Part shown: positions 35,489 through 44,943 of the stretch, piece after piece | Layout of the letters: every line of letters starts with the position of its first letter | How positions within the stretch are numbered: position 1 is the first letter of the stretch | NCBI RefSeq assembly: GCF_004005565.1 | Contig: NZ_SADD01000004.1 | Location: forward strand, 1-64,000 | DNA length: 64,000 nucleotides | DNA from: Lujinxingia sediminis | Lineage (GTDB): Bacteria; Myxococcota_A; Bradymonadia; Bradymonadales; Bradymonadaceae | Direction: 5' to 3' | Program-made: the position numbers and the translations under genes | The notes under the pieces: generated by a model | What the model was told of the DNA's origin: nothing | What the model saw: the letters and a program-made list of their open reading frames with translations, nothing else | Databases searched by the model: none

Positions 35489-36586
35489 ATGACCACACTC
35501 ATCACCGGCGGAACCGGCTTTCTGGGCCGACACCTTATCGACCAGCTTCTGGCTACGGGTCAGCATGACCTGCGCGTGCTCACGCGTCGCCACAACGCCG
35601 AGATCGAAGCGCTGGGCGTGGAGCAAATCGAGGGCGGCCTCGACGACGCCGACGCCCTCAAAGCGGCGGTCCAGGGCGTAGGTCGGGTCTACCACCTTGC
35701 CGGTCTTGTGGAACGCGACCGCAGCCAGGCCCACCGCATGTACGCTCTTCACGTCGAGGGCACCCGGCGGCTCTTTGACGCGCTCATCGCCAGCGACACA
35801 GACCTTGAGAAAATCGTCGTGGCCTCGACCAGCGGCACCGTCGGCGTAAGCCGCGAGGCCTCGTTTGTCGCCGACGACACCAGCCCTTATGCCGAGAACC
35901 TGGTACGGGACTGGCCTTATTACCTCTCCAAAATCTACCAGGAACGGGTGTGTGTCGATTACCAGAAGCGCCATGACCTTCCGGTGGTCTTGATGCGCCC
36001 CACGCTTCTTCTGGGCCCAGGCGACTGGCGGGAGAGCTCGACGGGCGACGTCGTGCTCTTCATGAAACGCAAAGTCCCCGGCGTGATGCCCGGCGGGCTC
36101 TCGGCGGTTGATGTGCGCGACGTGGCTGCGGCGTTTATCGCGGCGATGGAGCGCGCTGAGCCCGGCTCAAGCTACCTGCTGGGCGCGGGCAACCTGACGC
36201 TTGCGGCGTTTTTCGAGCACCTGGCCGACATCACCGGGCTGAGCGCACCTCGCCTTCCTGTGCCGGGCAAGCTCGCTAAGCTCGGCGGCAAGCTCCTCGG
36301 TGCGCTGCAAGAAGCCGGCGCGCCCTCCGGCGACCTGGACGCGGCCAGCTTAGAGATGGCCCGTCACTTCTGGTACATCGACAGCAGCCGCGCCAAAAAA
36401 GAGCTGGGCTTTGAGCCGCGCCCTCTCACGCTGACCCTGCGCGATACGGTGCAGTGGATTCGCGAGCATCACCCCGACTTCGCCGGCACCGCCTCGCACC
36501 GAGAGGAGCCGCCTGCCGAGTGGGTACCCTCGGAGACGGTGGAGTATGCCCGGGAGCTGCGTCAGCGGGCCGGCGTCGAGAACTGA
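35489..36586 (+). CDS. NAD(P)-dependent epimerase/reductase (extended SDR, DFR-like)
   Basis: 365 residues from the ATG at 35489. The frame is open from 35189, but that part overlaps the previous gene. The N-terminus is a Rossmann motif (LITGGTGFLGRHL) and the catalytic pair is in YYLSKIYQE (YxxxK). The pattern RPTLLLGPGD followed by DVRDVA is typical of dihydroflavonol-reductase/3-beta-HSD-like SDRs such as HpnA. Being next to the acyl-reductase enzyme, it may reduce a lipid or sterol intermediate. It has its own terminator. Confidence 0.8.
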   Translation: MTTLITGGTGFLGRHLIDQLLATGQHDLRVLTRRHNAEIEALGVEQIEGGLDDADALKAAVQGVGRVYHLAGLVERDRSQAHRMYALHVEGTRRLFDALIASDTDLEKIVVASTSGTVGVSREASFVADDTSPYAENLVRDWPYYLSKIYQERVCVDYQKRHDLPVVLMRPTLLLGPGDWRESSTGDVVLFMKRKVPGVMPGGLSAVDVRDVAAAFIAAMERAEPGSSYLLGAGNLTLAAFFEHLADITGLSAPRLPVPGKLAKLGGKLLGALQEAGAPSGDLDAASLEMARHFWYIDSSRAKKELGFEPRPLTLTLRDTVQWIREHHPDFAGTASHREEPPAEWVPSETVEYARELRQRAGVEN

Positions 36587-36629
36587 ACGAGAGCTCACGC
36601 AGGCTTCGTCAACCTATCGGTGCTTCAAA

Positions 36630-36667
36630 AAAGAAGCGCGCCTTCATCATGAAAGGCGCGCTTCTTT
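36630..36667. terminator. Bidirectional terminator
   Basis: A perfect 15-bp stem (AAAGAAGCGCGCCTT/AAGGCGCGCTTCTTT) with an 8-base loop lies between the convergent SDR and pseudokinase-phosphatase genes. Confidence 0.9.
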
Positions 36668-36706
36668 GTCTCTACATACCACGCCCCGATCAGGGTACGG
36701 CGAGTT

Positions 36707-38869
36707 TTAGTAGAATCGGGCGATCGACAGTCCGATGTTGTCGCCCCCGCCGCCGCGGTTTGCCAGCAAAATAAGCTCCAGGCAGGCCAGCGCCGGGTCC
36801 GGCTCCGCCAGCATGATCGCCAGGATATTATCCTCAGCTGCCAGCAAGTTTGGACCACCGAAGTCCGTCAGGCCGTCGGTGGTAAGCAGCATGGAGTCGC
36901 CCTCGATCACGCGGAAACGGAAAAGATCCGGCTGGGGCTCCACCGCCACGAGCTTTGCCTCCTCGATCACAAAGGTGCCCATGCACCGTGCCAGCGCTTC
37001 GCCGTGCGGCATCGCCAGCGCAGTATCGGCAGCGACGCCTTCTTTGATCGAGAGCGTCCACAGGTTGTGATCGACGGTCATCTGTTCCAGCCCCGCGCCC
37101 CGCTGCAAATAAACGCGGCTATCGCCCAGCGCAGCCAGCGTCACCACCCCATCGAGCACCACCGCCACCAGCGCTGTCGAGCCCATCACCTCGTGCGGAC
37201 TCCCCCGAAAGGGCGAATAGGTGCGGTTGACGTAATCGACAATCCGATGATTCGCGCGTCCCAGAATCTGACGAATGATGCGCGTCTCGTCGACCCGGCT
37301 TTCGAGCAAATAGGTCGGCAGAGCATCTTCCCAGACGCGCGCCGCCTCCTCGGCCAACGCCCGACTGGCAAGGTCCCCGGAGCCGTAACTCGCGGTCGAT
37401 ACCCCGTCGGCAACGACGATAAGCGCGAAACGACCGTCTTCGGAGGCGGCCGAGAAGACGCTGTCCTGATTGGTCGGATTGCGACGACGCTTGGCGATGC
37501 CGATGTGCGTATCACTCGCAAGGCGAATCACCGGCGGCGCATACTCGCGAGAGCGCACGCGCCGCTCCATGGCCTCACACGCCTCGTAGAAGGCCTCCAG
37601 CATCGACTCGACGCTGTCGTAACGGTCGGCGGCATGCGGTCGGGTCGCCCGCGAAATCACGGGCTGAAGCCCCGGAAGAAAGCCCGGGCGGAAGTTCCGC
37701 GCAGGAATCGCCGGCGCGTAGCGCGTGTACACCGAAGCCGGCGGCACCATGCCTGAGACCAGAAAATAAAGCAGCATCCCCAGCGCGAAGACATCCGCCG
37801 ACTCGCCATCGTGGCTCCCAAGGCCACTGAGCAGCTCCGGCGCAGAGAAGCCTGGCGTCACCGCGATCTCGTCGTCGATCTTGCCCTTCTCAAAGAGCCG
37901 GTCGATGCCGTCGAGTACCGCGTCGATCTCCAGACCTTCGGTGCCAACTTCCGGCTCATCCTCCTCGATCGCCTCCGAGACGGAGGACGAGTCGTACGCC
38001 GGCTCATAGAAAGCGCTATCGTCGTCAGCCGCACCGTCGTTCTTGCGCAGCGCTGCGGCGCGCTCGATCTCCTCCGCGGAGAAGGCAAGCGGCATTAGCT
38101 CCACGACGGTCGCGCCCCGATCTTCAAAGGGATTGTTCGGTTCAAGCTGACCGCCCTCAACGGGGGCGGGAGCTTCAAAGACCTGACCGAGCGACTGCGA
38201 GATAAAGATGCGAGGAAACCCGTCTTCGCTTCCACGATCAAAAACGCGCACATTCCAGGGGGTCAGCCCCAGATGCACCCAGCCGGCGCGATGCAACTTC
38301 CGAAACAGCTCGGCGACCGAAACGAAGATCGCTTTGACCTGCTCGTACTCGAGCTCTCCGCGCACCAGATCAACCAGGTCACCGACCGAGACACCCACAT
38401 TATCCACAAAGACCGAGCGGGTATGATTGCCCTGCTGCTCCAGGAAGACCGGTGCACGCACCAGCCGACGCACCTCTTCAGGCCAGGAGTCATGCCGTGG
38501 CCGTGGTCGCGTGGTTTCCTCGATCAGGTAGGTCGGATGCACAAAAGCCAGCGCATCATCGCCTTCCAGGTCCACACCCGACACCGACGCGCTCACCGCG
38601 CTCGCCACCAACACTCGCCGACCATCAAACTCTTCGAGCACCTCGTCGACACGAACCACAAGGGTGACCTCGGCGAGTTCCTGGCGACCGTAATGACGCC
38701 CCGCTACCACGATGTCGAGGGTTTGCCCGGGAGAGGCAAATTGCGCGCTAAAAGCCGCCATCTCACCGGTGGCCCGATCGCAAATCGGGCAGCTATCATC
38801 GTCACGGGTCGGCTCTCCGCATTCGGGGCAGACCGTTTCACTCAGGGGCATACCATTCGTCCTGGACAT
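36707..38869 (-). CDS. Zinc-ribbon pseudokinase fused to a PP2C phosphatase
   Basis: 720 residues. A zinc ribbon (Cys14, 17, 27, 30) comes first. Residues about 130-430 follow a Hanks kinase C-lobe (GFSAPELL at 340-347, SADVFALGMLLYFLVSG). However, no glycine loop or Lys-bearing N-lobe is visible, and the HRDLKPEN loop is HLGLTPWN (199-206), so the kinase should be inactive. Residues 450-720 form a PP2C phosphatase with NQDS, VVADGVS, LGDSRVYL and GGGGDN. I expect a phosphatase guided by its pseudokinase part. The ATG at 38851 has a better ribosome site (AGGA) than 38869. It may oppose the active kinase at 56409. Confidence 0.8.
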   Translation of the reverse strand: MSRTNGMPLSETVCPECGEPTRDDDSCPICDRATGEMAAFSAQFASPGQTLDIVVAGRHYGRQELAEVTLVVRVDEVLEEFDGRRVLVASAVSASVSGVDLEGDDALAFVHPTYLIEETTRPRPRHDSWPEEVRRLVRAPVFLEQQGNHTRSVFVDNVGVSVGDLVDLVRGELEYEQVKAIFVSVAELFRKLHRAGWVHLGLTPWNVRVFDRGSEDGFPRIFISQSLGQVFEAPAPVEGGQLEPNNPFEDRGATVVELMPLAFSAEEIERAAALRKNDGAADDDSAFYEPAYDSSSVSEAIEEDEPEVGTEGLEIDAVLDGIDRLFEKGKIDDEIAVTPGFSAPELLSGLGSHDGESADVFALGMLLYFLVSGMVPPASVYTRYAPAIPARNFRPGFLPGLQPVISRATRPHAADRYDSVESMLEAFYEACEAMERRVRSREYAPPVIRLASDTHIGIAKRRRNPTNQDSVFSAASEDGRFALIVVADGVSTASYGSGDLASRALAEEAARVWEDALPTYLLESRVDETRIIRQILGRANHRIVDYVNRTYSPFRGSPHEVMGSTALVAVVLDGVVTLAALGDSRVYLQRGAGLEQMTVDHNLWTLSIKEGVAADTALAMPHGEALARCMGTFVIEEAKLVAVEPQPDLFRFRVIEGDSMLLTTDGLTDFGGPNLLAAEDNILAIMLAEPDPALACLELILLANRGGGGDNIGLSIARFY

Positions 38870-38966
38870 TTACGCCGGCAGCTCGTCGTCTCGGCGCGCA
38901 GCCTGCCACACCCTGTGCGCATGCAGCAAGCTCCAAGCCGGCCTCAATCCCCCCCTGAATGAAGCT

Positions 38967-41051
38967 TCAATAGAGTTGTTGCGCGCTGCACAACCCGAGC
39001 TCGGTGGCGGTCTCCACCATGGCGTTGCCTACCTCCGGCGGCTGCCCCTGGGGAAGTGCCGGATAGCGTGCATCGACATCGACGATCGTCGCCTGGCCGC
39101 TATCCCAGTGAATTCGCGCCACATCCCAGAACTCGCCGGTGCGCTCCAGGGGCTCAAGCGCCGATTCGTAGCGCAGCTGTCCCTGAATGTAGATGCGCAC
39201 GGTGGCATAGGCAGTACCAAAGAGCTGCCGGTAATAGTGCACACCGATAGCATACCATTCGCAGTTGGCCGGGTTTCGCATCGTGATGTTCTCCGGGCCC
39301 GCCCCATCGCGCACGTCGATGTCCAGGCTGGGGTCTTCCGGACTCCAGATCGACTCCTGGGATCGGTTGGGGAACTGGAAGTACACGCTGTAGGGTTCCT
39401 CCGCCCAGTTTCCCGGCCCCATTTTGGTCAGGTGCAGATCCACATCACTTCCCTCACCGTCTCCCTCATCGGGATCGCTGGGGTTTGTCCATGTCAGCTC
39501 GATATGGATGTCCTGGTCGGGCACCGCGCGAATCTCGACTTCGGCCCCCTCGCAGGAGCGGAACCCGTCGTTGTCGATCACGTTAAGGCCGATACGGTAG
39601 GTGCCCGCAGTGAGCAGGCGAAACTCGCGCCGAGAAGAGTCGTTGCCCAGGGGGTCATCCTGCGTCGGCCCCAGCTGCACGAGCGTTCCCGGGGGGCCCT
39701 GGAGCACCTCCCACTGATAGTCGACAACCTGCCCATCCGGGTCCTCGCTCTGGCTACCATCGAGGATCACGTACTGCAGGGGAATCGCAGTGAGCGAGGG
39801 CCGGCCCATCCCGCTGACCCCGCGCACCCTACCGAGCGCCGTGGCAATCGGGCACTCCCCGTCGGCCCCGCGGCCGACCACATCAATGACCAGCTCGGGC
39901 TGAATCGGGTCGTTGTTAACGATGATCACTTCCGCGCGCTCAGTCCCCTCCTCAAAGGGAATGAACTTGATGCCGAAGTTCACGCTCATTCCCGGCGCCA
40001 CCGATACCGGATCGTCGATCGCGCCATTGCCGCTGCGGTCCCAACTCCCAAGGTCCAGCTCGAAGACGTTGCCAGCCTGAGCGACCACGACGTTGTCGAT
40101 CTGCAACACGCGGGTACCGCAGTTGGTGACCTCAACCTGGTCGTTGCTGGAACTTCCGATGGGCACCTGACCGAAGTTGCGGTTTCGACTGTCAACTTCG
40201 ATGCAGGCGGCATCCGCGTCGGCGCGCACATCAATACGCGTCAGTCCGCGATCTTCACGACCGGGCGCCGGATCCCGCACGTCGTTGGTCACCACCGAGA
40301 TCTCGCCGGTATCCTGCCCCTGCCCGGTAGGTTGGTAGAGCACATCGATCACAAGCTCATAGTTCTCAGCGCCCGCTTCAACCGCCTCGGAATCGTAGGG
40401 CAAAATCTCCAGCGGGTAGCTTCGCTCGGGTAGCGCGATGCTGAAGTCATCCCCCCCGCCATACTCCGGCGCCTCATAAATGATGAGCGGCGCGGTACCC
40501 ACGTTGATGAGGCGAGTCTGGCGCTCATCGAAGGCGCCGGTGCCCGCACGCGCGAAGCGCACGATGGGTGGGTCCACGAGAATCTCCGGCGAATTCCCCA
40601 GGGTGGTGATTTCGACGTAGAGAGGCGACTCCGCCGAGTAGCGCGGATCACTCGAAAGAATTCGAACGCGCCCTCGCGCGGCCTCTCCGGGCTCCGGGGC
40701 GTAGGTCACCTCAATGACCTGCTCCTGTTGGGCTTCCAGCGCGAAGGGAAGCCCTGGCACCGAGCCCAGGCTCAACCCGGCGGCGCTTCCACCACCGGTT
40801 GCTTCCATCTCCAGTTCAAAGATCTGAAGTCGCTCATCGGAGTTGTTCCGGATCGTCAGAAACTCGGTGTTCGAGTCTCCAAGATCGACCTGGGCAAAAC
40901 CAATCTGAGTCGGCCTTACCTCAATAACGCCAGCGCCGGTTTCACCGATGCCGTCGCGATCGCCGCAGGCAACAAGCGCCATCGACGCCAACACCATCCA
41001 GAGCAGCACCACACCGCTCGTTCGAAATCCCGACTGCCAGAGGCTTTGCAT
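38967..41051 (-). CDS. Large lipoprotein with ASH/Hydin-like and PKD-like domains
   Basis: 694 residues from the ATG at 41051 (GGTGAG upstream); the open frame extends to 41189. The signal peptide ends in the lipobox ALVAC. Three or four immunoglobulin-like repeats of the ASPM/SPD-2/Hydin (choice-of-anchor D) type follow: IGFAQVDLGDSNTEFLTIRN and NFGQVPIGSSSNDQVEVTNC are the clearest. Then comes a PKD-like domain (VILDGSQSEDPDGQVVDYQW) and a C-terminal domain of about 200 residues with DVDLHLTKMG. It is probably exposed on the cell surface as an adhesin or scaffold. Confidence 0.8.
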   Translation of the reverse strand: MQSLWQSGFRTSGVVLLWMVLASMALVACGDRDGIGETGAGVIEVRPTQIGFAQVDLGDSNTEFLTIRNNSDERLQIFELEMEATGGGSAAGLSLGSVPGLPFALEAQQEQVIEVTYAPEPGEAARGRVRILSSDPRYSAESPLYVEITTLGNSPEILVDPPIVRFARAGTGAFDERQTRLINVGTAPLIIYEAPEYGGGDDFSIALPERSYPLEILPYDSEAVEAGAENYELVIDVLYQPTGQGQDTGEISVVTNDVRDPAPGREDRGLTRIDVRADADAACIEVDSRNRNFGQVPIGSSSNDQVEVTNCGTRVLQIDNVVVAQAGNVFELDLGSWDRSGNGAIDDPVSVAPGMSVNFGIKFIPFEEGTERAEVIIVNNDPIQPELVIDVVGRGADGECPIATALGRVRGVSGMGRPSLTAIPLQYVILDGSQSEDPDGQVVDYQWEVLQGPPGTLVQLGPTQDDPLGNDSSRREFRLLTAGTYRIGLNVIDNDGFRSCEGAEVEIRAVPDQDIHIELTWTNPSDPDEGDGEGSDVDLHLTKMGPGNWAEEPYSVYFQFPNRSQESIWSPEDPSLDIDVRDGAGPENITMRNPANCEWYAIGVHYYRQLFGTAYATVRIYIQGQLRYESALEPLERTGEFWDVARIHWDSGQATIVDVDARYPALPQGQPPEVGNAMVETATELGLCSAQQLY

Positions 41052-41216
41052 ACGTCTCACCGACCAGAGGTTACGTTCTTTGAAGCGCCACAGATATGCG
41101 GCGATCGTGTGTGTGCCGACACCATAGCGAAACCCGTCCCCTATTGGAATGCCGGGCCTCCACCCCACACGATCGCCGCGATGCAGCAAAAGACGCGCGT
41201 CCAGCCGGTCAGCCGG

Positions 41217-41738
41217 TCAACCAGCTGGCTGGGGACTTGAGGCTGACATAGACTCACGCTGACGCCCCCGGACCACGCCCTTGAGCGCCCGGGCGCGACG
41301 CGCGTAAACCTCATCACCAGCGCCACCAGCGGCAATCACGCAGTCAAGTACCTGATGCGCACGCTCCAGACTTCCTGCGCGCAAAAGCGCCTCCCCCAGC
41401 CGAATCAACACGTCGACATCCTCCGCTTCCTCTTCGGCAGCGCGCTCCAGCCACATCACTGCCTGCTCGACGTCGCGACGCCTGAGCGCCACATCGCCCA
41501 GAACCAGAAGCGGGTACACGCGCTTTTCATCAAGCGCCAGAATCCCCAGCGCCACCTCCTCGGCCTTCTCCAGTTGCCCCTGACGATGAAACTCGTAGGC
41601 GCGACTCTCGAAAAACGCCATATCGCCCGGCGTAAGTTGAAGGATGCTTGCCATCGACTCCCCCGCCGCCACGCGCTCGGCGACCTTATGGAGCGTCTTA
41701 ATTTCTTCGGTATACCTGCCCTGCTTTTGCTCGCTCAT
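41217..41738 (-). CDS. TPR protein resembling SycD/LcrH type III secretion chaperones
   Basis: 173 residues. An N-terminal helix with the segment VAAGESMASILQLTPGDMAFF, followed by RAYEFHRQGQLEKAEEVALG and two further TPR units, is close to the layout of SycD/LcrH class II chaperones, which bind translocator proteins before secretion. Some TPR proteins unrelated to secretion look alike. It lies 72 bases downstream of a gene whose product could be its client. No other type III genes are in the window. Confidence 0.6.
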   Translation of the reverse strand: MSEQKQGRYTEEIKTLHKVAERVAAGESMASILQLTPGDMAFFESRAYEFHRQGQLEKAEEVALGILALDEKRVYPLLVLGDVALRRRDVEQAVMWLERAAEEEAEDVDVLIRLGEALLRAGSLERAHQVLDCVIAAGGAGDEVYARRARALKGVVRGRQRESMSASSPQPAG

Positions 41739-41810
41739 GGCCTGTTCTCCCTGGTGGTTATCAGGCGCTCGCCAGCGCGAAGCGCCCGAAGTTCGCCTGC
41801 CTCACTGACT

Positions 41811-42653
41811 TCACACACGCAGATTGCTGATGATCGCCTTCGAGGTGTCATGCATCGCCTGCGAGAACTGCGAGACCATCGAGAAGAGCTGGTTGATCTG
41901 CTGAAGTTTGCTCTGAACCAGCGTCATCAACGCCGCCCGCTCCTGAGGATCCACGATCGCGCTGAGTTCCTGCATAAACGCGTCGGGATCGCTGGAGAGC
42001 AGATTGACCATCTCGGCGACCTCAAAATCCGCAGCGGTTTTCCCCCCCTCCTTCGTCTCCGAACTCGCGCCCGGGGAATCGGTCGCGCCCGAACCTTGCG
42101 TGTTGCCTCCCTTTTCAACCCCTTCATTCGTCTCCATCCGCCTGAGCAAAGCCTTGCCAGCCTCCGACACGTGATGCTTTGAGACCTGCAAATTGCTCAA
42201 CTTCGGCGCCCTCAGTTCCATGCTGCTCATGGTAAGTTCGCTGGCCGTCGTTACTCCTCCCCCGCCGACGGCCGTTCCATAAGTTTCATAGCTTGCCCCC
42301 AACTCGACCTGCATCTCGCGCACAAATCCCTGAAGCATTTCCCGCGGTAGAAGGTGGGTGTCCTCATGAATCCAGGGCACTCCTTCATCCGTTGTTGTGA
42401 CAAAGGAGGTGACGCTCTCGCTAAAGTCCCGAAACGCATTCTCCAGACGAGTGACCTCCCCTTTAAGCTCAAGCGCACGAGCACTGCGGGGGTCCTCGGC
42501 AATCTGCGCTTTGAGATCATCAATACGCGCGAGAAAATCGCTCTCTACCTCAGCTACCTTTGAGGCGACCTCCGGCTTCACGAGCGCCATGTCAATGGGC
42601 TCGTAATCGATAGGGCTCTGCTGGTTGATGCCGCCACTGCTGATGCTCGTCAT
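41811..42653 (-). CDS. Helical, possibly secreted protein beside a SycD-like chaperone
   Basis: 280 residues from the ATG at 42653, GAGG about 7 bases upstream; the open frame continues to 42785. No signal peptide is present. The protein is strongly helical, with a Ser/Thr/Gly-rich break near residue 200 (GGNTQGSGATDSPGASSETK). The C-terminus FSMVSQFSQAMHDTSKAIIS with NLRV resembles the helical tails of type III needle, tip or filament subunits, which polymerise through such helices. The family is not certain. The partner TPR gene supports the idea of a secretion substrate. Confidence 0.5.
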   Translation of the reverse strand: MTSISSGGINQQSPIDYEPIDMALVKPEVASKVAEVESDFLARIDDLKAQIAEDPRSARALELKGEVTRLENAFRDFSESVTSFVTTTDEGVPWIHEDTHLLPREMLQGFVREMQVELGASYETYGTAVGGGGVTTASELTMSSMELRAPKLSNLQVSKHHVSEAGKALLRRMETNEGVEKGGNTQGSGATDSPGASSETKEGGKTAADFEVAEMVNLLSSDPDAFMQELSAIVDPQERAALMTLVQSKLQQINQLFSMVSQFSQAMHDTSKAIISNLRV

Positions 42654-42885
42654 GCTGACCTCGACGTGAAGTAGGGTTGCCAGGTTATGAAGAATACGTC
42701 GTGAACATCGCCTCGTGATGCTCTCCCCTCTATTGTCGAGCGCTTCGGAGAGGTTTTGCGTCCAACCCCAAACTTTTTTAATCACGCGGCTTCACACCGC
42801 CCCGCACTGGCCAACGGACGCGCAGCGCTTTATGACTTAGTGGCGCGTCGCCTCCCGCAGATCCCCCAGGCCCGGAGCCACCACC

Positions 42886-44892
42886 GTGAAGACCTACAAA
42901 CTCAACCCCACCCCCGGCTCGGCCTCCGGCCTGGACTTTGAGCGCGACTTAAACGACGAGCAGCGCCAGGTGGTCACCGCTGGCTCCGGGCCCCTTCTGG
43001 TCATCGCCGGGGCGGGCACCGGAAAGACCCACACCCTGACCTATCGGGTGGCCTACCTGGTTTCAAAGGGCGTGCCGCCGGAGAACATCCTTCTCTTAAC
43101 CTTCACCAACCGCGCCGCCCGAGCGATGACCAGCCGCGCCAGTGCCCTGATCACCACCGACGTGACTCGCCAGTGGAGCGGCACCTTTCACTCCGTGGCC
43201 AACCGCATCCTGCGCGAGCACGCTCCGCTTTTGGGCTACCCCAGAGATTACACGATCATCGACGGCGAAGACGCCCAGACCCTGATGAAGTCCTGCATCG
43301 CTGAGGCCGGCGTCGGTCATCTCGATCGTAAGCTCCCCCGCGCCAGCATGCTCACGCGACTGTTGAGCACCACGCTCAACACCGGCGTCTCCCTCTCCGA
43401 TGCCCTCTTCGAGCGCTACCCCTACTTCGCGCACCTGGTCACGCCGATCGAGAAGATCCTCCGCCTCTATCAGATCCGTAAACACGAGATGGGACTGATG
43501 GATTTTGACGATCTTCTCGTGAGCTGGCATCGCCTGCTGACCGAGCATCCGGAAGTACGCCGCCACTACGCCACGCGTTTCGAACACATTCTGGTCGACG
43601 AGTACCAGGATACCAACCAGCTCCAGGGCGCCATCGTCGATCTGATGGCTTCGGTGCACGGCAACCTCATGGTCGTGGGCGACGACTGCCAGTCGATCTA
43701 CGCCTTTCGCGGCGCGGACTATCGCAACATCCTGGAGTTTCCCGAGCGCTACCCCGACGCCCGCCAGTACCGTCTGGAGATCAACTACCGCTCCACCCCG
43801 CAGATTCTGGAGCTGGCCAACCGCTCGATCCGCTACAACATCCACCAGTTCCAGAAAACGCTGCGCGCCGACCGGCCCGGGGGGCCTCTGCCGGCGCACA
43901 TTCACGTGCGCGACCCCAATCAGCAGGCGGCCTTTGTCTGCCAGCGCATCCTGGAGCTCGTCGATGAGGGCACCGAACTGAGTAACATCGCCGTGCTCTA
44001 CCGCTCCCACCACCACTCGCTGGAGCTTCAGCTGGAGATGACCCGCTGCGAGATCCCCTTTGTGGTGCGCTCCGGGCTGCGCTTCTTCGAGCAGGCTCAC
44101 ATCAAAGATGCGCTCAGCTACCTGCGCTTTTTGTTTAACCCCCGCGACGAGCTGGCGTTTCTTCGTCTGGTGCGCCAGTGGTACGGCATCGGCAACAAAC
44201 GCGCCCAGGACATCTGGCTCTTCTTAAGCTCGCAGCCCGACGCCCTGGCCGCCCTCGACGATCCGGCGCTTCTCGAAAGCCTGGGCGGACGGGCGAAGTC
44301 CTCGTGGGAACGCGCCTCAACGCTGCTCACCCAGCTTCGCTCCGAGCGTCTGGCCACCGGCCCCGACCAACTCCTGACCACCCTGCTTCGGAGCGACTTC
44401 AAAGATCATATCCAGAGCAGCTACGACCAGGCCGACAACCGCATCGCTGACCTGGAGCAGCTCGCCAACTACGCTGCCCAGTACGAATCGCTCGATCATC
44501 TCCTCGGTGAGATCAGCCTGCTCTCGGGCATCTCCGGTCAGGAGATCGGCGTGGGCGAAGCCTTCGACGATCAGTTCGTCTGCTTAAGTTCCGTGCACCA
44601 GGCCAAGGGCCTGGAGTGGGACGCGGTATTCATCCTCAGCTTAAGCGACGGGGAGTTTCCCCATCAGAGCGCCTCCCAGGATCAGGAGCAGATGGAAGAA
44701 GAGCGGCGCCTCTTTTATGTGGCCACCACCCGCGCCAAACGTGATCTTCATCTCTGCCATCCCCTCATTAAGACCACCCGCGACCGCACCCCGGTGGTGC
44801 TACGCGAGTCGCCCTTTGTGCAGGAGCTGCGTGATGAGTCCTACGTCGAGCAACGCCCGCTCCCCTGGGAAGACTGGAAGATCGAGGCCTGA
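42886..44892 (+). CDS. UvrD/Rep-family superfamily 1 DNA helicase
   Basis: 668 residues from a GTG with GGAG 9 bases upstream. The motifs are in order: Q-motif (LNDEQRQVV), Walker A GAGTGKT, motif Ia FTNRAARAM, DEAD-type VDEYQDTN, motif III GDDCQSIYAFRGAD, motif IV NYRST, motif V SVHQAKGLEWD and motif VI VATTRAKRDL. It unwinds DNA 3'-5' in repair or replication restart. It is shorter than PcrA (about 720) and lacks the C-terminal RNA-polymerase-binding extension. Divergent from the coiled-coil gene at 42653. Confidence 0.95.
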   Translation: MKTYKLNPTPGSASGLDFERDLNDEQRQVVTAGSGPLLVIAGAGTGKTHTLTYRVAYLVSKGVPPENILLLTFTNRAARAMTSRASALITTDVTRQWSGTFHSVANRILREHAPLLGYPRDYTIIDGEDAQTLMKSCIAEAGVGHLDRKLPRASMLTRLLSTTLNTGVSLSDALFERYPYFAHLVTPIEKILRLYQIRKHEMGLMDFDDLLVSWHRLLTEHPEVRRHYATRFEHILVDEYQDTNQLQGAIVDLMASVHGNLMVVGDDCQSIYAFRGADYRNILEFPERYPDARQYRLEINYRSTPQILELANRSIRYNIHQFQKTLRADRPGGPLPAHIHVRDPNQQAAFVCQRILELVDEGTELSNIAVLYRSHHHSLELQLEMTRCEIPFVVRSGLRFFEQAHIKDALSYLRFLFNPRDELAFLRLVRQWYGIGNKRAQDIWLFLSSQPDALAALDDPALLESLGGRAKSSWERASTLLTQLRSERLATGPDQLLTTLLRSDFKDHIQSSYDQADNRIADLEQLANYAAQYESLDHLLGEISLLSGISGQEIGVGEAFDDQFVCLSSVHQAKGLEWDAVFILSLSDGEFPHQSASQDQEQMEEERRLFYVATTRAKRDLHLCHPLIKTTRDRTPVVLRESPFVQELRDESYVEQRPLPWEDWKIEA

Positions 44893-44913
44893 GCCCTCCA
44901 CAACCTCGCCACC

Positions 44914-44943
44914 TTGACACCTCGCGGCGCGCCGCGACACTTT
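44914..44943 (+). promoter_or_regulatory. Candidate dapA promoter with palindromic spacer
   Basis: A perfect TTGACA (44914-44919) is followed 17-18 bases later by a weak -10 (CACTTT). Between them lies a perfect 16-bp palindrome, TCGCGGCGCGCCGCGA (44922-44937). A dimeric repressor binding it would block the promoter. It is 105 bases upstream of the dapA start. Confidence 0.4.

Noticed and set aside
33066-35498. An 810-codon open frame on the minus strand
   Set aside because: It lies entirely antisense to the multidomain lipid enzyme, whose motifs are clear. Long antisense frames are expected at this GC content, and the deduced protein shows no domain.
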